NCBI GenBank assembly: GCA_040005635.1
Contig: JBDTYM010000008.1
Span: 4,506-68,505, forward strand
Length of the DNA stretch: 64,000 nt
Reading direction: 5' to 3'
Origin: Dokdonella_A sp040005635
GTDB taxonomy: Bacteria; Pseudomonadota; Gammaproteobacteria; Xanthomonadales; Rhodanobacteraceae
Under the pieces are notes generated by a model. That model was not told the DNA's origin, did no database searches, and was given only the letters and a program-made list of their open reading frames with translations. Position 1 is the first letter of the stretch. Each line of letters starts with the position of its first letter. The translations under genes and the position numbers were made by a program. Positions 35,252 through 43,971 of the stretch are shown here, in pieces.

Positions 35252-36385
35252 ATGTCGATGAGCACATCCACGCTTGCCCCACGTCGTCCATGGCGGCAGG
35301 CGATGCGCTACGTGCTTCCGTTCGGTGCATTGATCCTCGCCATGATCGTGCGCGGTACCACCGGCATGCCGATGATGCAGCGCGAATGGGTGGAATTCGC
35401 GGTGCCGGCGTTTTCGATCGTGCTATTGCTGCCGACCGTTCTGGTCGCGTTGCGTCATGCGGAGATCGCGGCAACCCGGCTGGGTGAGCCCTTCGGCACG
35501 CTGCTGCTGACACTGGCCGTGACGACGATCGAGGTGTCGATCATCGTGTCGATCATGTTGAACGGCGAGAACAATCCCACGCTGGCGCGCGAATCGGTCT
35601 TTTCGGTCGTGATGATCATCTGCACCGGCGGCGTGGGACTTTGTCTCACGCTCGGCGCGCTGCGCTTTCGCGAGCAGGAACACAAGCCGCAGGGCACGAA
35701 CTCGTATCTCGCCGTGCTGATCGCTCTCTCAGTGCTGTCGCTGATCCTGCCGAACTTCACCCTGACGACCTCGCCTGGGAGTTTCTCGGCGGGGCAGCTC
35801 GCGTTCGTCAGCGTGCTGTCGGTACTGTTGTATTCGGCCTTCCTCTACATGCAATCGGTGCGGCATCGCGGCGACTTCATCGACACGCTCGCGGCCATGG
35901 CACGCGAGGCCTCGCTGCAGTCCTCTGCGCCACTGTGGGCCAGCATCGCCTGCCTGCTGGCGGGTCTGACGGCCGTGGTGCTGCTGGCCGAACGCGTAGC
36001 GGCGGGGGCCGAAGCCGGTCTGGCGGCGATTGGCGTGCAACGGCCGGATGCGATCATCGGCGCCTTGATTGCCGCCCTGCTGCTGTTTCCGGAACTGCTT
36101 TCCGCGGTCAGGGCCTCGCTGAAAAACCAGCTGCAGCGAAGCATCAACGTTCTGATGGGCTCTGCACTCGCAACCATCGGACTGACGATCCCGGCGGTGG
36201 CGGTCGTCTGCCTGATCAGCGGACGCGAACTGACGCTCGGGCTCGTCGCCCGCGACGAGGTCCTGTTGATTCTCGCCTTGACACTCAGCATCGTCAGCTT
36301 CGGCACCGGCCGCACCAATGTGCTGTCGGGGCTGGTCCATCTGGTCGTGTTCTTTGCCTATGTGCTGCTGCTGGTGATCCCCTGA
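35252..36385 (+). CDS. Calcium/proton antiporter, ChaA-like (CaCA family)
   Basis: The 377-residue protein has about 11 spans. The two inverted CaCA repeats show as LRHAEIAATRLGEPFGTLLLTLAVTTIEVSIIVSIML and LLLFPELLSAVRASLKNQLQRSINVLMGSALATIGLTIP, each with the acidic ion-binding residue followed by GSALA-type packing. GGGGAAG precedes ATG 35252. ChaA-type proteins expel Ca2+ or Na+ in exchange for protons. Confidence 0.9.
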   Translation: MSMSTSTLAPRRPWRQAMRYVLPFGALILAMIVRGTTGMPMMQREWVEFAVPAFSIVLLLPTVLVALRHAEIAATRLGEPFGTLLLTLAVTTIEVSIIVSIMLNGENNPTLARESVFSVVMIICTGGVGLCLTLGALRFREQEHKPQGTNSYLAVLIALSVLSLILPNFTLTTSPGSFSAGQLAFVSVLSVLLYSAFLYMQSVRHRGDFIDTLAAMAREASLQSSAPLWASIACLLAGLTAVVLLAERVAAGAEAGLAAIGVQRPDAIIGALIAALLLFPELLSAVRASLKNQLQRSINVLMGSALATIGLTIPAVAVVCLISGRELTLGLVARDEVLLILALTLSIVSFGTGRTNVLSGLVHLVVFFAYVLLLVIP

Positions 36386-36454
36386 GCCGACGAAACCGCG
36401 GCAACGTACGGTCCCAGTGGGTCCGCGCTGATCTGCGCCGCGGCACGCGTGCCG

Positions 36455-37111
36455 TCAGTGCGCGGGGATCGACGCCAGCAGTTCGGACAAGCCAAGCCAG
36501 AGGATCTGCACGCCGATGCAGAAGATCACGAACGCGAACAATCTTACGGCGACCTGGGTGCCGACTGCGCCGAGCAGTCGCTCGACATGGACCGCGAAGC
36601 GCATGCACAGATAAATGCTCACGGACAACAGGACCAGGGCTGCCGCCACGCCTATCACATGCGCCGGCGAAAGACCGGCGCGCGGCAACCCGGTTCCCAA
36701 GGCGACAGCCACCGCGATCGATCCCGGACCCACGGTCAGCGGCAGCGTCAGCGGATAGAACGCCTTCGTGCGCAGCGAAGACGCATGTACGGTTGTCAGT
36801 GGTTCGTCGGTATCGTCGACATCCGGAGATTGCAGCAGATTCCAACCGGCCATCGCGATGACGATACCGCCGGCAACGCGCAATACGGGAATGGATATGC
36901 CAAAGAAGGACAGGACGTAGGCGCCGACCGACAACGACACCAGCAGGATCACGAAGCTGTTGATCGTGATACGCATTGCCAGGTCCGCACGCTCGGCCTG
37001 GGTGGCGTGGGGCACCAGCCCCAGCACGATCAACGCCGAAGCGGGCGGATTGATGATCGGAAACAGGCCGGTGACGATCAGCAAAAACGTGGTGGTGAAG
37101 TCCTGCAGCAT
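36455..37111 (-). CDS. MarC family membrane protein
   Basis: The 218-residue protein has six membrane segments with the MarC/UPF0056 signatures: LFPIINPPASALIVLGL, RITINSFVILLVSLSVG, FFGISIPVLRVAGGIVIAMAGWNLL and YPLTLPLTVGPGSIAVAVALG. GGGGGAT lies upstream of the ATG at 37111. MarC proteins were once thought to affect multiple antibiotic resistance, but this was not confirmed; some members export amino acids. Confidence 0.92.
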   Translation of the reverse strand: MLQDFTTTFLLIVTGLFPIINPPASALIVLGLVPHATQAERADLAMRITINSFVILLVSLSVGAYVLSFFGISIPVLRVAGGIVIAMAGWNLLQSPDVDDTDEPLTTVHASSLRTKAFYPLTLPLTVGPGSIAVAVALGTGLPRAGLSPAHVIGVAAALVLLSVSIYLCMRFAVHVERLLGAVGTQVAVRLFAFVIFCIGVQILWLGLSELLASIPAH

Positions 37112-37454
37112 TCGATCCCCCAATACCGGTTTTCCAGTTTCCACCGGGCTTGCCGTGTGATTGCGCGGTGCCGGCATTATGCGCGGGTCTGTCTCTTCGT
37201 CACCGACTGAAGGCGCATCCGACGGAAGATCTGCTGAACCTGTCGTCGCGAAGCCAATGTCGACCGCCAGGGCGCTCTGGCTGCAACGCGTTCAACAGGG
37301 CGATGTCAGGCGAAACAGCTTATGCCGGCGATCCTGGGCCGGGCCGGCGCGGCATCGATCCTGGCTGACGTCACGTCAGTCACGCGCAGGGCAAATGTGC
37401 AGAAATGGATTTGTTCAGACTTGGCCAGCTAGTTTCCAGACTTGGAGGTGACCC

Positions 37455-37691
37455 ATGACGAGACTCGAACTCGAACAGCTGGCCGGCAATGCATCTCCCA
37501 TGTTACTGGGATGCCCGCATTGCCGAGCAGATGCGCTGAACTTCCCTCCGCTCCCGCGCGGCGGCGACGCGGTCGAATGCCTCGGCTGCGGTCAGTGCTT
37601 CACGTTTGCCGAGGTCGAGAACGCGGCGCTGTATGAGACGCGCCGGATCCTGTCGAGATCGTTCCCGTTTCTGCCGTTCGATCCGCTGTAG
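37455..37691 (+). CDS. Small zinc-ribbon protein
   Basis: The 78-residue protein has two CxxC knuckles, C-P-H-C at about 20-23 and C-L-G-C at about 42-45, the usual spacing of a zinc ribbon. The last 20 residues are hydrophobic-aromatic (SRSFPFLPFDPL). GGAGGTGA stands directly upstream of the ATG, a strong ribosome site. It stands alone between the MarC gene and a DoxX-like gene on the other strand. A DNA, RNA or protein-binding adaptor role is possible, but nothing specific is shown. Confidence 0.75.
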   Translation: MTRLELEQLAGNASPMLLGCPHCRADALNFPPLPRGGDAVECLGCGQCFTFAEVENAALYETRRILSRSFPFLPFDPL

Positions 37692-37881
37692 ACGACTTCA
37701 AGGCCCCGGCTGCGGCGGGCCGGCCGCATGCAGCGATGGAATAGCGCAGCGTGTCAACGGAGCGCCGTCGCCGGCCATTCGAAGGCGACGTATTTGCTGT
37801 GGCGATGCGCTGATCGCTGACCTGTTCAGCGCCGGATGGATTCGGTTGTTGAACGCGCAGGCTTGCTTTGCCCGCGGCGGT

Positions 37882-38676
37882 CTAGTCGCCAGGCGCGACG
37901 GGTTCAAACGCGCCGACGGCAAACCAGCGGGTTGCCCGATACGAATCCGCGACGATGCCGGCGCCACACGCGATGGCCGAGGAAATCAGGAAGCCGGTCC
38001 AATGCGTTCGATCCGGCGGAATGACGAGCAGGCCAGGGCCCCAGACCAACACCGTGATCACGCCGAGCATCACGGCTTCCAGCGTGGCCGCAAGGCGCGG
38101 CCACACGGAAAACAACAGGCCGAGGCAGGAAGCGAGACTGCCTGCGCCGGTGAGGTAGGCCCAGCCGAGCGGGAACGGCATCCAGTGCGGGACATAAGCG
38201 GCAGTCTCTGCGGCGTATACGAAGTGCGAAAGTCCGATCATTGGCAGCGACGCGACGAAAAGCCAGCGCGCGCAGCGGATGCCATTTGCGCCCACGGCGA
38301 ATTTCAGATGTCGGCGCTCCCCGGAACCTGCATCGACCGCGAACAGGGTCCAGCCGCCCGCGAGCATCACGGCAATCTCGCCGAAGCCCAGCCAGGTGGC
38401 CTCGATCTGCGGCCCCCGCAATACGACAGGAAGTTTGAGTAGTACCACCCACAACAGCAGGAACGCGAACAGCACGCGGGTCGCAAGGACGGTCGTCCGC
38501 TGCAGCAGCAAGCCGATGCCCGCGAGGAGCTCAATGACGGCGCAGGCGTAGGCGAAGTACTCACGCCCCGGCAGACTCTCGATCGGAATGCGCTGCCAGA
38601 CCAAGGCGAAGTCGCCGTAGATGAGGCCAAGGACGCCGAGACCGATCATGGTCGCTGCGAAGAGTTGCCTGCTCAT
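37882..38676 (-). CDS. DoxX-like integral membrane protein
   Basis: The 264-residue protein has about seven hydrophobic segments (MIGLGVLGLIYGDFALVW, YACAVIELLAGIGLLL, VLFAFLLLWVVLLKLPVV, WLFVASLPMIGLSHFVYA). The pattern resembles DoxX/DUF4267-type proteins, with GIGLLL and GEIAVMLAGGW after the second span. No cofactor motif is visible. A GGGAT before the ATG at 38676 supports the start. An in-frame upstream extension of 76 residues is not conserved in character. Confidence 0.7.
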   Translation of the reverse strand: MSRQLFAATMIGLGVLGLIYGDFALVWQRIPIESLPGREYFAYACAVIELLAGIGLLLQRTTVLATRVLFAFLLLWVVLLKLPVVLRGPQIEATWLGFGEIAVMLAGGWTLFAVDAGSGERRHLKFAVGANGIRCARWLFVASLPMIGLSHFVYAAETAAYVPHWMPFPLGWAYLTGAGSLASCLGLLFSVWPRLAATLEAVMLGVITVLVWGPGLLVIPPDRTHWTGFLISSAIACGAGIVADSYRATRWFAVGAFEPVAPGD

Positions 38677-39019
38677 GCCGATCCCGGCGGCGAGTCGCGA
38701 GACAGCGCTGGGAGACGGATCGCCCGCTACAGGTTCGAGCCGTCGGCGCAGCGAGTGAGTCGGTGAGGCTGTTCTATCCACCTTGCGCAATGAATCGGTC
38801 AGGGAATTATGTTGTATCACCGTTCGCGCTCGGAGTCGGCCCGGCAACGACGGCAATACAGCCAATTGACGTTGCGCCAATTGCGCGTCGTGCGCTTCCA
38901 GCAATGTCGATGGCTGGTACGGCGGCAGCGCATGCTCGAGCGACGAGCGTGCGCAGAATCATCCTCGCGATTCGCGCTGCCGCGACGATTCGTCGTCCTG
39001 AGTCGCCGGCGCCTTGAAG

Positions 39020-41632
39020 TCAGTCCCCGTCGAACCCGTCCTTGAAGACCACGTCGTCGGACGGCTCCGCTTCGAACGCGCCGATGTCGGCGGCCGCCCC
39101 GATCACGCGCGCAAACCCGATGCCGCGCTGATCCTGCGCCAGGCTGCGTACGTTGTTGCCGTGGTCGACGGCGGGACTTCCTGGCAGCAAGGCATGCGTG
39201 AGCGTGGGTCCGCCGTTGTCCTGCAGCGGCCCGAGCAGAGGGTCGTCGTGCAATGTATCGGGCGGCACCAGGATAGGCGCGGCGCCGATCAGATTGTTGG
39301 CCCCGACCAGATGACCAACACCGCCGACGTCGTACGGAATTCCATTGGTGATGTTGCCGAAGATCAATGTGCTTTGCAGTTCCGTGCGTCCTGCTGCGAG
39401 CAATCCGCAGCTGATCTGATAATTCTGCTCGCTACAGGTATTGTTCGCGATCGTGCTGGCGATGATCGATCCGGATCCAAACGTGACGTTTCCGAGAATT
39501 CCGGCGTGGTTGCCGGAAATCGTGCTCTCGATCAGCTGTACGTCATAGGAGAACAGGTACATGCCGCCACCCGCGACCGCCTGATTGGCACTGATGGTCG
39601 AACGCACGATCGAAACGGATGCATAGCGGCCTGTGAAAATGCCGCCACCGACTCCGACAGCCAGCGGCGGACTGGCTGGCGCCGTGTTGCCATCGACCGT
39701 GCTTTCGAGCATGTCCAGCTTGGAGGCAGCGAAAATGCCACCGCCTTTGGCGTTCGCACCGCTGTGCAGCGCGTTGACTCCGCTTGCGGACACCGTGCTG
39801 CCGACCATCGAAAGCCGTTGCGCATAGATCGCGCCGCCGTAGCCGTTGTAGCCGATCGCCTGGCACCGGGTGATGACCGCGTCGGAGATTTCGAGCGAGG
39901 CCGCGGACACGAGGCAGCCACCTTTTGCAATGCCGGAAGCAAGGTAGCTGAGCCCGTTTTCGAACGTCAGGCCGGCGATGCGCAGCACACCATGACCGCT
40001 GTGTTCGATCGCACGATCCAGCTGATTCGCATCGATCGTCAGGGCGCTCGCTCCAGGTCCGTGCAGTTCGAGATTGTCCATCGGTACCTGCAAGGCGCCG
40101 GTCGTGAGCGTAATCGTCGTGCACGCCAGTTGCGTGAGATCGACCGCATCGCCGCTGGCTGAGGCGGCCAGTACATCGCGCAAACTGCCGGGACCGGCGT
40201 CGGCGCAGTTGCTGACCGCATGTGTGACGCCCGTGCTTTGGATTTCGTAAGCGCCGATGTCCGGCGCTGATCCGACCGTGCGCGTGTAGCCGTAGCCGCG
40301 TTGATCGTAGGTCAGCGCGCCCGCATTGTTGCCTGCGTCGATGGCGGGGCTGCCGGACAGCAAGGCGAGCGTCAGCGTCAGTCCGCCGCGGTCGGCGAGC
40401 GCGGCGAGCATCGGATCGGCCTGCAAGGTATCCGGCGGCAGCGTGACGCTCGAGGTCGTGACGAGATTGTTCGCGCCGGTGACGGCAGCGAGCGCGCTCA
40501 AGTCGTAGGCGCCGACGTCCAACGCGGAATCGGGCCGAGCGGCTGTACAGATCGTATTGTTCGCGATGATTGAGCTTTGCAGATCGATCGGGCTCGACGA
40601 CAGCGCATTCAATCCGATGCCATATGGAAAGTTGAGCAGGCCGTGGGTCACCGCAGCACAATTGAACGCGATCGTGCTGTTGCGCAACTGAAAATCCCCG
40701 TTGACCCAGGTATCGAGGCCGCCGACCTGGTACGCCGAGTTGTTCGAGATCGTGCTGTTGCTGATGTGGAAGACGCCGTTCGAGAACGCAGCGACGTGGA
40801 TACCTCCGCCGAAGTGCGCGTAGTTGTTGTCGATCGTCGACGTATCGACATAGGCTCTCCCGGCGTATGCGCCGCCGCCGTAGCTGCCGGTGCTCGATCC
40901 CGCGGAATTTCCGCTGATCGATGAGGCATGCGCGGTAAGGGTGCGACCCGCGAACACGCCGCCACCGCTGGCGCCGGCCACAGCGCTGCGCACGGAGTTC
41001 GCAGCGATCGTCGAAGCCTCCAGATCCAGATCGTAGTGCGTGTAGATGCCGCCGCCGAAGGCGAACCCGCTCGCCACTTCGACCGTGCACTCGGTTACGT
41101 GCGAACTTTGCAATTTGACGCTGCCACTCGAATACACGCAGCCGCCTTTGTCGGCTGCCAAGCCATGCGTCAACGTCAGGTTTTGCAGCGTCAGCTGGCC
41201 GCCGCCGGTGTGGCTGAAGACGCGATCGGTGCCGCCACCATCGAGCGTGAGCGCGCCGCTGATGGGGCCGCTGATCGTCAGGTTCGTGACGATGACGGGG
41301 ATCGCGCCGCTGGTCAGCGTAATCGTGCTGCAGACGAGCGAACTCAGGTTGATCGTGTCGTCACTGGCTGCAGCGGCGACCGCGTCGCGCAGACTGCCTG
41401 CGCCGCTGTCGTTGCAGTTGCTGACGCTGGGCGCGCTGGCCAGCTGTTTGGCGCCACGAGCGTTGGCGTCGACGGGAGCCGACAGCGCACGCACTGTCGG
41501 GTCCCGTCGAACGGTCCTTGCCTGCGGCAGTGAATCGATGTGCGCGAGCACGGCCTCGGGCGCGCCGATTGCAAGTGCCGAACCGAGGCAAGCCGCCAGT
41601 CGCTGCCGGCGCAATCGCGTCAAGGATTTCAT
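39020..41632 (-). CDS. Secreted 870-residue duplicated beta-helix protein (choice-of-anchor Q)
   Basis: The protein has a Sec signal (KSLTRLRRQRLAACLGSAL, cleavage near VLA). It consists of two homologous halves of about 400 residues. Each starts VSNCxDxGxGSLRD, then a TITLTSGAIPV-type strand, a long parallel beta-helix with repeats such as NSTISNNSAYQVGG, and ends with DIGAYE/DIGAFE. After the second DIGAFE comes the tail SDDVVFKDGFDGD, the third copy of the IFxxGFD motif in this window. AAAGGGG precedes the ATG. It is probably extracellular or surface-bound; function is unknown. Confidence 0.88.
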   Translation of the reverse strand: MKSLTRLRRQRLAACLGSALAIGAPEAVLAHIDSLPQARTVRRDPTVRALSAPVDANARGAKQLASAPSVSNCNDSGAGSLRDAVAAAASDDTINLSSLVCSTITLTSGAIPVIVTNLTISGPISGALTLDGGGTDRVFSHTGGGQLTLQNLTLTHGLAADKGGCVYSSGSVKLQSSHVTECTVEVASGFAFGGGIYTHYDLDLEASTIAANSVRSAVAGASGGGVFAGRTLTAHASSISGNSAGSSTGSYGGGAYAGRAYVDTSTIDNNYAHFGGGIHVAAFSNGVFHISNSTISNNSAYQVGGLDTWVNGDFQLRNSTIAFNCAAVTHGLLNFPYGIGLNALSSSPIDLQSSIIANNTICTAARPDSALDVGAYDLSALAAVTGANNLVTTSSVTLPPDTLQADPMLAALADRGGLTLTLALLSGSPAIDAGNNAGALTYDQRGYGYTRTVGSAPDIGAYEIQSTGVTHAVSNCADAGPGSLRDVLAASASGDAVDLTQLACTTITLTTGALQVPMDNLELHGPGASALTIDANQLDRAIEHSGHGVLRIAGLTFENGLSYLASGIAKGGCLVSAASLEISDAVITRCQAIGYNGYGGAIYAQRLSMVGSTVSASGVNALHSGANAKGGGIFAASKLDMLESTVDGNTAPASPPLAVGVGGGIFTGRYASVSIVRSTISANQAVAGGGMYLFSYDVQLIESTISGNHAGILGNVTFGSGSIIASTIANNTCSEQNYQISCGLLAAGRTELQSTLIFGNITNGIPYDVGGVGHLVGANNLIGAAPILVPPDTLHDDPLLGPLQDNGGPTLTHALLPGSPAVDHGNNVRSLAQDQRGIGFARVIGAAADIGAFEAEPSDDVVFKDGFDGD

Positions 41633-41914
41633 CGCAAGCCCCTTTCGATCCAAGACCGCATTGGTCTGGGCGATTAGAACGCCACTGGACGGTCGTTTCG
41701 GACATTGCCTCGATCGAGCCACGGCAAGAGGCAAGCGGCAACGCGTGAGCGAGTCAGCGGGCGAATGCTGATTCGTCGAACCTTGCGGCGTAGGCATCGC
41801 CGAGGGCCGCGAGCAAACTGCCTTTTCAAAGGGAGAGGTGGCATCGGAATGCGTCGCGCGTCGGCGTTCAGCTGGGGGGGGATATCTATAGCCATCGGCA
41901 AAGCGGGATGTGAC

Positions 41915-42208
41915 ATGACCCAGCACGAGACCTTGGTCGCCTACGACGAGGAGGGGAACCCCCGCTTGTGGGATGTGAGGACTCTCGACGGTCAGTTCGT
42001 CTGCCGCATCTGGAGACTCACCCATGAAGAGGTCGCAACGCTCGCACACACGAAGGATGCGAGCTTTCTCCACAACAAGCTGCCACTTATCGGGGAGTTC
42101 TACGACATCGGCGGCGCTTACCGTTTCTTCGCCGACGAGAACGATCCGATACTTGCCGCCTCGGCGCTGCAACTGTTCAACAGGATCGAGCCCGATTGGG
42201 CTCCTTAG
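41915..42208 (+). CDS. Small protein of unknown function
   Basis: I do not recognise this 97-residue protein. It is acidic and rich in aromatic residues (NPRLWDVRTLDGQFVCRIWRL, LIGEFYDIGGAYRFFADENDP), probably cytoplasmic, with no signal or membrane segment. An in-frame ATG about 70 bases upstream would add a poorly supported leader. It stops 9 bp before the 2H phosphoesterase gene and probably shares its transcript. Confidence 0.6.
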   Translation: MTQHETLVAYDEEGNPRLWDVRTLDGQFVCRIWRLTHEEVATLAHTKDASFLHNKLPLIGEFYDIGGAYRFFADENDPILAASALQLFNRIEPDWAP

Positions 42209-42217
42209 CGAATTCTA

Positions 42218-42748
42218 ATGTCCGTTACCTATTTCTTCGCGATTTTCCCCGACGTCGACGCGCGCGACCTCGCCTATGCGGAAGCAGGTCTGTTCAAGGC
42301 AAGCCTCAACCTGCGCGGTCGGTTGGTTGCACGCGAACGTCTCCATCTGACCTGCCACTTCGTCGGCCGCTTCGTGTCGTCCAGTATCGAGGTCGAAGCA
42401 AAGGCGATCACGGTGGGCGAGGGCATCGTCGCGAAGCCGTGCGAAATCGAATTCAACCATGCGCTCAGTCTCGACAGCAGCGGCCTCGCGCCGTGCGTAT
42501 TCGCGCCGACCGTCGTTCCGCGGGAATTGAAGTCGCTGGCGGAAGAGCTGCGCGGCGCGACCAGGAACGACGTGCCCGATCCCATGCGAACATTCCATCC
42601 GCGCGTGACTTGGCTGCGCAGCCAAGACCGCATCTACGGCACGCTGCCGATGTCCCCGCTGACGTGGCCGATACGATCGTTTTCGCTCGCCGCCGGCGTT
42701 GCGGGCGAGCCGGCCTACCGAATCGTTCGGACCTGGGTTCTCACGTGA
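42218..42748 (+). CDS. 2'-5' RNA ligase-like 2H phosphoesterase
   Basis: The 176-residue protein has the 2H fold: the first H-x-T is H43-L-T45 in RLHLTCHFVGRF. The second is HPRVTW near residue 127, which departs from the usual H-x-[ST] (HPRV). This may lower or change activity. Family members process 2',3'-cyclic phosphates or 2'-5' linkages in RNA. The gene follows the small protein gene by 9 bp. Confidence 0.8.
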   Translation: MSVTYFFAIFPDVDARDLAYAEAGLFKASLNLRGRLVARERLHLTCHFVGRFVSSSIEVEAKAITVGEGIVAKPCEIEFNHALSLDSSGLAPCVFAPTVVPRELKSLAEELRGATRNDVPDPMRTFHPRVTWLRSQDRIYGTLPMSPLTWPIRSFSLAAGVAGEPAYRIVRTWVLT

Positions 42749-43322
42749 AGGCGTTCGTTTTCGATATTCGATGCCGGCATTCGATCGTCCGTGCCGCGCT
42801 GGAACCGCCGATTGAGCGGTGAGCCGCAGCGCAGAGAACATCAGCCAAGGCCAAAAACCTGCGGCCGAGCCGGAAGCGCTCTGTGTGGTCCCATGCACGC
42901 AACTGCGAGCCGATGCTTTCCGGGGTATGCAGTATTCCCCGCGGGAAAGCGGTCGGTTCGCACGAAAACTCTCGCGCCAAGCCTGGGCAGCGTGGCTCGG
43001 AACTTGCTTCGAGCCTGATTGCGGCGAGGCGCGTTTCGGCGAGCTCGCCGGGGAGCATTGCCGAGTGTTGCGTTCCCAGGTCGAGCGATCCGGCCCCAAA
43101 GGGGCCGCCTGTCGTCGACCGGTTTCGCCGCATTGACGCATCGAAATGCGGGCCGTCGTGGGTGGTTTTCCAAACGGTGCTGGGTGAAACAAAGCGCGCT
43201 ATGTGCGTCAAGATGACACGGGCTGGCGTTTTGACGTGGGCACGGAAGGCGGCGGCACCGCATGCACCTGATCGGGACATGAGGGCGGGTAGTAGGCGGG
43301 GGCGTCCCCGGCGAGAGGGTAG
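42749..43322. other. Intergenic region before the cupredoxin/EAL operon
   Basis: About 570 bp with no supported gene. It includes a tight hairpin CGGCCCC (43091-43097) / GGGGCCG (43101-43107) with an AAA loop. The operon promoter should lie here, but I cannot identify it. Confidence 0.4.
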
Positions 43323-43967
43323 ATGAATCCGTATTTTGTCTTGGCAGCCGCCACGCTCATGTCGCCGGGCATCGTCGCGCACGCAACGGAGCTTGTGGTT
43401 CTGGTTGTCGGCCAGCGGTTTTCGCCGGTGGCCGATGCGGTGATCGAAGTGCGTGGCGACGCGGATGTCACGCAATCTTTCGCGCCTGTCACTCGAATCA
43501 TCGATCAGCGTGGCGAAACATTCATTCCCTATGTGGAAATCTTCCGACCGGGTGACCGCGTTGAATTCCACAACAGCGATCGTACTCGCCATCATGTGTA
43601 CTCGTTTGCGCAAGCCAAGAGTTTCGAGTTCGTGATTGCACCCGGTAACAGCGCCCCTGAGGTGACTCTTGATCACAGCGGCGAAATCGCGGTGGGCTGC
43701 AATATTCACGATCATATGATCGCGCACCTGTACGTCTCGGACGCCGCCTATGTCGCCAAGACCGGCAGCGACGGTCGCGTCGTGTTCGCGAGCCTGCCGA
43801 AGGGACACGTCACGGTGCGTGTTTGGCATCCGCAGCTCAGGCCTGGTCGAGCGCAGCCGGAACAGCGCCTCACCCTGCAGGATGAGGCGGCAAACCTGAC
43901 TTTCCTGATGCAGTTGTTGCCCGATCCACGCGCGGGCGCGGGCGATCGGGAACGCAGCGAATACTGA
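43323..43967 (+). CDS. Periplasmic cupredoxin-like (methylamine utilisation-type) protein
   Basis: The 214-residue protein has a signal peptide (cleavage near VAHA, residue 21). A cupredoxin domain spans about 25-140. Type-1 copper ligands fit the pattern: a histidine in TRHHVYSFA (about 88) and the C-x2-H-x2-M cluster in VGCNIHDHMIAH (about 125). The C-terminal third is a carboxypeptidase-regulatory-like strand region (GRVVFASLPKGHVTVRVW). GAGAGGG precedes the ATG. The next gene, an EAL-type sensor, starts 4 bp after the stop, so the two are probably one functional unit. Confidence 0.85.
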   Translation: MNPYFVLAAATLMSPGIVAHATELVVLVVGQRFSPVADAVIEVRGDADVTQSFAPVTRIIDQRGETFIPYVEIFRPGDRVEFHNSDRTRHHVYSFAQAKSFEFVIAPGNSAPEVTLDHSGEIAVGCNIHDHMIAHLYVSDAAYVAKTGSDGRVVFASLPKGHVTVRVWHPQLRPGRAQPEQRLTLQDEAANLTFLMQLLPDPRAGAGDRERSEY

Positions 43968-43971
43968 TGCC

